Below, piece after piece: positions 1-7,100 of a stretch of 8,549 nucleotides of DNA; position 1 is the first letter of the stretch, and the number at the start of each line of letters is the position of its first letter. Below the pieces are notes generated by a model. That model made no database searches. It saw only the letters and a list, made by a program, of their open reading frames with translations, and was not told the DNA's origin. This DNA is from Chitinophagaceae bacterium. Its GTDB lineage: Bacteria; Bacteroidota; Bacteroidia; Chitinophagales; Chitinophagaceae. The DNA lies in contig JAOQAL010000585.1 of assembly GCA_025963615.1 (NCBI GenBank), positions 1 through 8,549 on the forward strand, in the 5' to 3' direction. The position numbers were made by a program, and so were the translations under genes.

Positions 1-815
1 AATTTAACAGACCAATCGCCACCCTCTTTAATATCCTTTGCTATATTTTTTAATTTTTCTGTGATCTGCCTTCGGGCAGGATGATCTTTATTTTCAGAAA
101 AATCCGTCTTGTAACGGATACCCGCCCTGGTAATTTTTTCAGCAATCATATTATCTACAAAACCGGGGATGAGGAAAAAACTTTCTTCTTTTACTTTTTG
201 TTTTACCAGTTCCCGGTTTTCATCGAGGAAATCCCGGAGGTGAAATGCTATCGTGGTAAACCAATCCTGGTGCATGTTTTCGTTAATTATTTTTTCCAGG
301 CTTTCCGCTACCAGTTTATTTAGCGGTATCTTATCAATCAATCCTGCCGCCTGTTTTTGAATGATGCGGGTAATATTATCGTCATTTAACTTTGCCAGTC
401 CCTCTTTAACAATGCGCAGGATTTCCTGCATCAATTTGTTTCTGTTCTTATCATGAAGCAGCCAGTTACCGAAACGGGACGCTATCTTCAGTTTTTCCAA
501 ACGTGGTTTGATAGCCGTAGTTGTTAGAAAATTATTAATTACAAAATCCCCAAGATTATTACCGATTCTTTTTTTTCCGGATTCTATGAGATTTGTATGC
601 GGAATTGGCAAGCCAAGCGGATGCCTGAATAAAGCGGTTACCGCGAACCAATCTGCCAGGGCACCCACCATGGCGGCTTCTGCAAATGCTTTGACATAGC
701 CTGCCCATAGCTGACCAGTGAAAATTACTTCACATATTACATACACAATGGCCATCAGGAACAATAATAACGTGGCAAACCATTTAAACTTCTTAAGCTG
801 AGCTTGTTTATCCAT
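1..815 (-). CDS. DUF445 (YjiN-like) membrane protein, N-terminal part, runs off the left edge
   Basis: Reading the minus strand from the ATG at 815-813 gives 271 uninterrupted codons to the window edge, so the C-terminus is missing. E. coli YjiN is about 426 residues, so roughly 60% is present. Residues 10-33 form a hydrophobic, probably membrane-spanning segment. Residues about 38-75 carry the family hallmark: GALADWFAVTALFRHPLG followed by PIPHTNLI, then K-K-R-IG-N-LG-FV-NFL. The rest is charged and helical, with LRDFLDEN and PGFVDNMIAEKI segments. DUF445 proteins are inner-membrane proteins whose biochemical role is not settled, so no function is assigned. The gene is divergent from the S4-domain gene, and the 66-bp gap holds a candidate promoter for each. 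No Shine-Dalgarno sequence precedes the start. Family assignment is from recognised motifs and is fairly sure. Confidence 0.88.
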   Translation of the reverse strand, partial: MDKQAQLKKFKWFATLLLFLMAIVYVICEVIFTGQLWAGYVKAFAEAAMVGALADWFAVTALFRHPLGLPIPHTNLIESGKKRIGNNLGDFVINNFLTTTAIKPRLEKLKIASRFGNWLLHDKNRNKLMQEILRIVKEGLAKLNDDNITRIIQKQAAGLIDKIPLNKLVAESLEKIINENMHQDWFTTIAFHLRDFLDENRELVKQKVKEESFFLIPGFVDNMIAEKITRAGIRYKTDFSENKDHPARRQITEKLKNIAKDIKEGGDWSVK

Positions 816-819
816 ACCG

Positions 820-855
820 CAAAGTTTACATTAACTGGCAAATAGTCCTCAAAAA
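820..855 (-). promoter_or_regulatory. Candidate Bacteroidota-type promoter of the DUF445 gene
   Basis: On the minus strand, TTTTTG (855-850) is followed after 21 nt by TAAACTTTG (828-820). This resembles the Bacteroidota pattern of TTTG near -33 and TAnnTTTG near -7, with one extra base in the second box. Only four bases (CGGT) separate the box from the ATG at 815, so the transcript would start at or very near the start codon. This is pattern matching only. Confidence 0.4.
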
Positions 856-869
856 TTGTCGAAGTAATT

Positions 870-877
870 TAATTTTG
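870..877 (+). promoter_or_regulatory. Candidate -7 box of the Hsp15-like gene
   Basis: TAATTTTG matches the Bacteroidota -7 consensus TAnnTTTG exactly. Four bases (AGCA) separate it from the GTG start at 882. No convincing TTTG lies 19-21 nt upstream, so the -33 part is absent or degenerate. If functional, it would give a leaderless or near-leaderless message. Confidence 0.45.
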
Positions 878-881
878 AGCA

Positions 882-1265
882 GTGAGTGAAAAAGAAAAAC
901 TAAGATTGGACAAATATCTCTGGTCTATCCGCCTTTTTAAAACAAGGAGCATGGCCGCTATAGCCTGCGATTCGGGTAAAGTAAAGTTCGATGGGCTACA
1001 GGCTAAACCGTCTAAGCATGTAAATGTGGGTGACGAATATGAGGTAAAAACGGAAGCAAAACGCTGGAAAATAAAAGTGACCGGTCTTTTGCACCACCGG
1101 CAGGCGCATACAGAAGCTATAAAATATTATACTGACATCACGCCACCTGAAGAAATAGAAAGACTACAATACCAGGCAGCCAGTTTTCATACAGGCAAAC
1201 GCCCTAGTAAAATTGGGCGGCCAACCAAAAAAGAAAGGCGGGATCTTGATGAATTTATGGAATAA
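882..1265 (+). CDS. Hsp15-like S4-domain RNA-binding protein
   Basis: This 127-residue protein has an S4 RNA-binding domain at residues 8-70, opening with RLDKYLWSIRLFKTRSMAA and continuing with GKVKFDG and KPSKHVNVGDEYEV. The basic tail (about 105-122) contains RPSKIGRPTKKERRDLDEF, closely resembling the C-terminus of E. coli Hsp15 (HslR, about 133 residues), so the length also fits. Hsp15 binds 50S subunits carrying peptidyl-tRNA left by aborted translation and helps recycle them; that role is transferred by homology. The start is GTG at 882: the next in-frame ATG (951) would remove the conserved RLDKYLW segment. There is no Shine-Dalgarno sequence, but a -7 box lies four bases upstream. 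trmD follows after 117 nt on the same strand but appears to have its own promoter. Confidence 0.9.
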   Translation: MSEKEKLRLDKYLWSIRLFKTRSMAAIACDSGKVKFDGLQAKPSKHVNVGDEYEVKTEAKRWKIKVTGLLHHRQAHTEAIKYYTDITPPEEIERLQYQAASFHTGKRPSKIGRPTKKERRDLDEFME

Positions 1266-1291
1266 CAGAACCATAGTAAGATTTCTGTTTT
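1264..1291 (+). terminator. Weak candidate intrinsic terminator after the Hsp15-like gene
   Basis: AACAGAA (1264-1270, overlapping the stop codon) pairs perfectly with TTCTGTT (1283-1289) across a 12-nt loop, and a run of four T spans 1288-1291. The stem is AU-rich and the T run short, so termination would be inefficient. The separate -7 box before trmD is consistent with a transcription boundary here. Confidence 0.25.
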
Positions 1292-1370
1292 CCCAGGCAA
1301 AAAACAAGATCAGCACTAAACCGGTACATTAATGAACAACACCAGGAAAAATAAACCAAGATTCTTCTTC

Positions 1371-1378
1371 TATCTTTG
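1371..1378 (+). promoter_or_regulatory. Candidate -7 box of trmD
   Basis: TATCTTTG is an exact match to TAnnTTTG. Four bases (CCCC) separate it from the ATG at 1383. It lies inside the upstream extension of the trmD reading frame, which argues that the extension is not translated. No clear TTTG box is visible 19-21 nt upstream. Confidence 0.55.
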
Positions 1379-1382
1379 CCCC

Positions 1383-2063
1383 ATGCGTATTGACATCCTA
1401 TCTGTTTTGCCAGAATTACTCGAAAGCCCTTTTCAGCATAGCATTATGAAAAGAGCGCAGGACAAAGGTTTACTCACTATACAGGTACACCAACTCCGCA
1501 AATGGGCGGTAAACGAATATGGACAGGTAGATGATTACCAATATGGAGGTGGTGCCGGCATGGTAATGATGTGCGAGCCACTGGCCAAAGCCATTGAAGA
1601 GCTATCTTCAGAAAGAAAATACGACGAAATAATTTTTCTGACGCCCGATGGAGAAACGTTGAACCAGCAGATTGCCAATACTTTTTCGTTAAAGGAAAAT
1701 CTACTGCTTATCTGTGGTCATTACAAAGGAATCGACGATCGGATACGGCAACATTTTGTTACGAAAGAAATTTCAATTGGCGACTACGTACTGAGCGGCG
1801 GCGAATTGGCGGCGGCTGTACTGGTAGATGCCATTGGCCGACTGTTACCCGGCGTGCTGAATGATGAAACGTCCGCCCTGTTCGATTCCTTCCAGGATCA
1901 TTTACTGGCGCCCCCGGTGTTTACCAGGCCCGAAGACTTCAGAGGATGGAAAGTGCCAAAAATATTAATGAGCGGCGACCATAAAAAAATTGAAGAATGG
2001 CGGCTTGATCAATCTTTGAAACGTACACAAAAAAGAAGACCGGATATTCTGAAGGAAGAGTAA
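1383..2063 (+). CDS. trmD: tRNA (guanine-N1)-methyltransferase TrmD
   Basis: This 226-residue SPOUT-class enzyme transfers a methyl group from S-adenosylmethionine to N1 of G37 in tRNAs with G36, which prevents +1 frameshifting. It acts as a cytoplasmic homodimer with a trefoil-knot cofactor site. Visible motifs in order: [17 protein letters not shown] at the N-terminus; YGGGAGMVM near residue 55; [13 protein letters not shown] near 107-119; [20 protein letters not shown] (about 128-147) in the knot; [15 protein letters not shown] with the Asp equivalent to the catalytic Asp of E. coli Trm[14 protein letters not shown]; and [19 protein letters not shown] at the C-terminus. The frame is open to an ATG at 1332, but those 17 extra residues are not family-like and contain the promoter box, so ATG 1383 is chosen. 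The gene converges with the cyclase gene across a 49-bp gap. Confidence 0.97.
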   Translation: MRIDILSVLPELLESPFQHSIMKRAQDKGLLTIQVHQLRKWAVNEYGQVDDYQYGGGAGMVMMCEPLAKAIEELSSERKYDEIIFLTPDGETLNQQIANTFSLKENLLLICGHYKGIDDRIRQHFVTKEISIGDYVLSGGELAAAVLVDAIGRLLPGVLNDETSALFDSFQDHLLAPPVFTRPEDFRGWKVPKILMSGDHKKIEEWRLDQSLKRTQKRRPDILKEE

Positions 2064-2112
2064 AAGCCAGGAAACGTTCACATTTTCCGGATGGGATGTC
2101 AATCACCGCGAT

Positions 2113-4086
2113 TTACGATTCACTCATCAATTTTACATCGCTGATGACACCGGTAGTAACAGGTTCAGGCTGTATGTTTTCTTTTATAAAGTACATATCG
2201 ATCTCCCCTACATTTTTGGCGTAAATTTTCCCCCGGTAATAGCATTCAAATTCATGCTTTACCAGTTCATAGGTAGCCATCGAGATATTAATCTGTCCGG
2301 GCTCTCCATTGCTTTCCATTCTGCTCGCGATGTTCACGGTAGTACCCCAGATATCATAAGCATATTTCTTTTTCCCAACTACCCCTGCTACCACCGGTCC
2401 GGTGTGAACACCTACCCGTAGTTCCCACATCTCCAGGCCACTCATCGTCCTTTTTTCATTTTTCTGTTTCATGAATTGCACAATCTCCAAACCGGCTTTT
2501 ACAATATTAACCGGGTGCGTGGTATTGGAAACGGGAATTCCTCCGGCACACATATAGGCGTCCCCGATCGTTTTTATTTTTTCCAGGCCGTTGCGGTCAA
2601 TAATTTCATCAAAAGCAACAAAACATTCGCTCAACTCGGCTACCACTTCCTGCGGTGAAAGCGAATCGGCAATCTTTGTAAAACCTTTAAAATCGGTGAA
2701 CAATACAGAAACACTTTCATAAAAACGGGGCGTGGCTTCCCCTTTCTGCTGTAATTCTTTTGACACTTCAGCCGGAAGAATATTCAGTAACAAACCTTCA
2801 ATCTGGGCTTTCTGCGTATCGAGTATTTTATTAACCTTTATTTTATTGCGATAGTTCCGGTATAGAATAAGCGCGATCACCAGGATCAGGCTAAAGCCGA
2901 TTATAAAAGCATTACGGGCCAGTTTTTGTCTCGCAATACTGACTTCCTGCAGATCGATCAGGCCCTGCTTTTTTTGTATTTCAAAGTTGAATTCATAGCT
3001 TGACAATTTCAGATCTCCCTCTTTATTGTAGATGCTATCTTTTATGTCAACCAGAAGATTTTGATATTTATAAGCATTCTTATAATCAGAAAGCCTTGAA
3101 TAGGTAAATGACAGGCTATTGTAGATGTCTTTAAGATCGTAAGATGATTTAATATCTTTTGCAAGATGCTCCGCCTTTGAATAAGATTCCAATGCTTTTT
3201 CGTAATTGCCAATACTATCGTACGTATTTGCGAGACCTTGCAATGATTGCGCCATATACAATATTGAATTCATTGCGACCGCAGAATCATAAGCCTGCTG
3301 ATGATACTCAAGAGCAGTAGTATAATCTTTCTTTTGATCATATACTTTACCGATATTATTGAGTGCGTAAGAAATATCAGCAGTGGATTGATAGGCCTGC
3401 TGTTGCTTTTTAAAATAATATAAAGCTGAATCACTGTTTTTCCTTTGCAGGTATATCTCGCCGATATTTCCTAAGGTTGCTCCTATCAGGTCATTATCTC
3501 CCAGTTGCCGGCTCACGGGAAGAGCCCGTAAATAATATTCCAACGCCTTATTATAAGTAGCCATCTTATGCTGGTATACACTTCCTATATTATTAAGGGC
3601 TGTCGTGATCCGTAAAACATCCCCAGTCTCCTCTGCATTTTTCAGGGAGTTGAAAAAAAACTCCAGCGCTTTGGAATCGAGACCCTGTTCTTTATAGATA
3701 ACTCCTATATTGTTCTGGATGTTTGAAATGCCGACCTTATTGTTCATTTTTTTAAATACCTGCAGCGAGTGGTTGTAGTTATCCATCGCTTCGATATACA
3801 TGCTTTGCTGGTAATAAGCAAGGCCGGTGTATTTATAAGAACGGGCAAGGCCATCCTCATAATTCAATTGGGATGATAATTCTTTGGCCTGTAAAGTGTA
3901 TGGTATCGCTAACTGAGGATCGGTATTACGGTATATGGCGCCAATTTGAAGTAACAGGTTCACTTTTACTGTATCGTTCCTGGAAGCCGCCAGCATGGCC
4001 TTAAGACTGTCAACAGAAACCGATTGACCTGCACACCAAATACAGCACAATAAAAACGGGCATAAAAAAATAAATCTTGACCTCAT
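2113..4086 (-). CDS. Membrane-anchored class III adenylate cyclase with N-terminal TPR sensor region
   Basis: The protein has 657 residues counted from ATG 4086. Residues 1-20 look like a signal peptide ending CAG before QSVSVD. About seven tetratricopeptide repeats fill residues 40-345, with repeated NNIG.VY and KALEYY patterns. A coiled linker leads to one transmembrane segment (392-409), then a helical linker and a cyclase domain (about 458-635). Class III residues are present: metal-binding Asp465 in LFTDFKGFT and Asp509 in KTIGDAYMCAGG; adenine-selecting Lys505 and Asp578 (YDIWG); transition-state Asn585 and Arg589 in TTVNIASRM. The Lys/Asp pair predicts ATP to cAMP rather than cGMP, by a homodimer. 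The likely topology is TPRs outside and catalysis in the cytoplasm, making it a receptor whose ligand is unknown. The frame could also start at GTG 4095, but ATG gives the cleaner signal peptide. It lies 83 nt downstream of the protease gene on the same strand. Confidence 0.93.
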   Translation of the reverse strand: MRSRFIFLCPFLLCCIWCAGQSVSVDSLKAMLAASRNDTVKVNLLLQIGAIYRNTDPQLAIPYTLQAKELSSQLNYEDGLARSYKYTGLAYYQQSMYIEAMDNYNHSLQVFKKMNNKVGISNIQNNIGVIYKEQGLDSKALEFFFNSLKNAEETGDVLRITTALNNIGSVYQHKMATYNKALEYYLRALPVSRQLGDNDLIGATLGNIGEIYLQRKNSDSALYYFKKQQQAYQSTADISYALNNIGKVYDQKKDYTTALEYHQQAYDSAVAMNSILYMAQSLQGLANTYDSIGNYEKALESYSKAEHLAKDIKSSYDLKDIYNSLSFTYSRLSDYKNAYKYQNLLVDIKDSIYNKEGDLKLSSYEFNFEIQKKQGLIDLQEVSIARQKLARNAFIIGFSLILVIALILYRNYRNKIKVNKILDTQKAQIEGLLLNILPAEVSKELQQKGEATPRFYESVSVLFTDFKGFTKIADSLSPQEVVAELSECFVAFDEIIDRNGLEKIKTIGDAYMCAGGIPVSNTTHPVNIVKAGLEIVQFMKQKNEKRTMSGLEMWELRVGVHTGPVVAGVVGKKKYAYDIWGTTVNIASRMESNGEPGQINISMATYELVKHEFECYYRGKIYAKNVGEIDMYFIKENIQPEPVTTGVISDVKLMSES

Positions 4087-4169
4087 AAGCTGCACGCTTT
4101 AACATGGAATACGGTGATCGCGCTTTGTAAAAATAAAATTAATTTACGTCCAAACTGTTTTTATTCTAT

Positions 4170-7100
4170 TTATAGTTTAATAATTACTGTCGTTTTATTT
4201 TCATTTTTTATTCTCACCTGCAGGATATACACCCCGGAAATCAAATTGCTGAGGTCCAGCGTAGCACTGTTGGCAGATATTTTACTGAATTGTTTGATAT
4301 GCTGCAGTCTTCCCGCCAAATCATACAGGACAACGTCCTTCTCCTGTATATTAATATCGCTGAAACTTATAGTAACCTTGTCGGTAACCGGGTTGGGATA
4401 GGTTCCAAACCTGGTCACCACAGGCAATACCCGGGCTAACGTGTCATTTCCGGCACTTCCGATCTGCCTTGCGCTGATAACGGTCGTTGTATAATGACTA
4501 CTGCATTTCGACGAAGTCGAACTTGCATCTGATGAAGAAGATGTTTTCTGGTTACCGTTGTATGTTATTAATGTCCAGGTCAATTTCTTTCCGTCAAAAT
4601 AGATGTCAAAATATCCGGTTCCCGGATTAAATAACTGTGGCTGCAGTCCAGTATATAGGCCTAAAGCGGCTATAAAATTTTCAGGACCCCGCGGAACATA
4701 GACCGCCGTATTATTGGGGTTATTGTAAGAGAAATGTGCTACATACTTAAATCCGTTTGAATTGTTTATTACAGTATCTATACACTCAAGTTTAGGCTTC
4801 ACATTTTTAGCCCCAGATCCGGACGGATTGACGTACAGGCTACCATTTTGGTAAATAATGGAATAATTACCGGGTGTTTGCAATCCGAGATTCGAAGGGA
4901 TAATAGAATATATTCCTGCCGAAGCAACATTTGCGGGATTGGTAGCGAACACCGGACCGGAAACAATTGTACTCTGGTCATTATTTATAAAGCCGGTATA
5001 GGTCGCTGTAAATACAGGTAGCGGATCGCCCTTAAAAATTACCTTATCGTCAGCTTTTACAGTTAACGAAGCAGGACTGACCGTTAAAGTGCCGTAGGTA
5101 TACCCCAGGCTATAGCTTGCCGGTGATTTTAATTGAATAGAAGGCACAATCTTATACGTTCCTGCCGCTACATTTGAAGAGCTGACAACCTGGTTGGCAC
5201 TGTTGAGCAATGAATACGTAGTGGCATTGCTGAAAATCTTCGCCGAATCATCTCCATACTGGTAACCGGTAATTACAGATGAAAATGCCGGAAGTGGGTC
5301 TCCATATTTTGAAGCCTTATTGTCAGCCTTGATGCTGAGAAGCGCCGGCGTAATGGTAAGATTCCCCAGTCCATAGGTTAATTTGAAGTTTTCTGAGAGA
5401 AATGCCCCGGGAATGATAAAATGCAATCCAGAAGTAATACCTGTTATCAGATTTATGGGTTTCAGTGGTGATAACCTGACACTGTCAGGATCGCTATATA
5501 CATCAGCTGAATCAATAATTACAATTACATTGCTGTTACTGCTGTCACTAACGGTGGTGCTGTTGACTAAAGCAGTGCCATTTGCCACAGCCTTGCTATT
5601 AATCAGTGCTGTGTTGTTCGCTACAGCCTTACTATTAGCCACCGCTTTACTATTTACTAAAGTGGTAACAGCCGAATCCGATTGATAGTAGTAAATGGAT
5701 ACCGGTGATACTTCTTCCAGCCTCGTAATATCAATTACCGGAGTTCCATTGGCAACGGCCTTACTATTGGCAACGGCCTTGCTGTTGGCCACCGCTTTGC
5801 TGCTGGTCAATACCGCCATGCTGGTAATATCGGCACTGGTTAATATTCTACCGCCAATAACCAGTTTGTCATCAATAAACGCAAACGCGGTATCAATAAT
5901 TCCAATGGTGTGCGCTGACCGCAACGCATTGAGGAAAGTAATTTTTTCAGCGTCGGCAATTTTGCTGTTATCATACGCGTAGTTGAAATGTATGCCGGCT
6001 ATTTTCTCACCATATTGTAATGACGTGTCTCTTGGAGTGATTACGAGTGGCATTTGTGTAACGTTTAACACTCCGGCAACAGAATCATAATTGTATAATT
6101 CCAGCAAGCCCGCATCGATAGGATTAACCGGGTTGAAAACCGGCAGAGATGGTTTAATGATATAATTATTTACATTGCTTGTGCTTGTAGCAGTCGTACG
6201 ATAATTAATAGTATCTAATCCGTATTTCTTTAAAGTATCCAATGAATTTGACAATAAAACACCATTGATTGTAATGGTAGAAGTAAACGCGGGCAATTTT
6301 TCTCCATATTTTTTAGTCTTATTATCTGCTGTAATTATTATGTTCCTTTTCACCACATCATAAAACGTAATTGAATTGGAAATACCTCCATCGGATCCGG
6401 CCGGTGTTATGGATGGTGTGAAGGCCTGAATGGATGGATTTCCTGTGAAAACAGGGATACTGGCTGTCAACGTACTGTCATTAACAAAGGTAGTCGGAAT
6501 AGGCTCGCCCCGGAACCATACTTCGGTCGTGCTACTGAGATAATTACCTTTTACAGTTACTGTAAAAGGTTCTGTACCGGGTGTAATTCCGGTTGGAACC
6601 ACCAGTCGTATCAGGGAGGAAGTAGCAGCAGCAAAACTTTGTATAGCTGCCGCTGCTCTTATAAATCCATAACCACTTGTGAAATCAAAGCCGGGGATAT
6701 TCATATCCAGGGCCGTAGTTTGCAATAAACTTTTCAACTCTGCCGTAGTGAAATTCTGATTATTATAATATCTTTTCCGTGCCTGTTTCAGCAGAGCGGT
6801 AACTGCTGCAGCATGTGGGGCTGCGGCAGAAGTTCCAAAGAAATTGGGCAAGCCATCTCCTTCCAAATCCAGTGATCCGAAATTTACAGATGTATTTATA
6901 CCATCCGGCGCGGTAAAATCGGGTTTATTCCGGGTAGCACCATTGATCGGAGTGCCACCATAAGAAGAAAAACTTTCTATTACCGGCGTGGTAACTCCAT
7001 AAGCAGGCGTATTAATATAACGTACAGCCCCGATCGTAAAAGCGCCATCCGCGTTAGCCTGGCCAACAATAGTTGATGTGCCGCTATTGTATTCATTGAT

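Noticed and set aside
66..79. CTGCC-TTCG-GGCAG hairpin with a UUCG-type loop on the plus strand
   Set aside because: It lies inside the DUF445 coding sequence, has no T run after it, and the transcribed strand would carry a CGAA loop instead; no gene ends here on the plus strand.
2064..2112. Possible bidirectional terminator in the trmD/cyclase convergent gap
   Set aside because: Only a 5-bp stem (GGAAA at 2070-2074, TTTCC at 2084-2088) with a 9-nt loop and no T run is visible, which is too weak to call.
4128..4154. Possible cyclase promoter on the minus strand (TTTG at 4154-4151, TATTTTTA at 4135-4128)
   Set aside because: The spacer is 15 nt rather than about 19-21, the second box lacks the final G, and the region is very AT-rich, so the match is probably chance.
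4087..4169. Terminator between the protease and cyclase genes
   Set aside because: The gap is AT-rich but no stem-loop followed by a T run was found on the minus strand.
4507..4521. TTCGAC-GAA-GTCGAA palindrome in the Ser-rich linker of the protease
   Set aside because: Only 6-bp arms within a low-complexity Ser-codon stretch; expected by chance and with no supporting context.
5383..5982. Two plus-strand open frames coding Leu/Ala-rich repeats (ATALLL units)
   Set aside because: They are antisense shadows of the NSKAVA repeat array; the minus-strand frame has coherent domains on both sides and the plus-strand peptides match no family.
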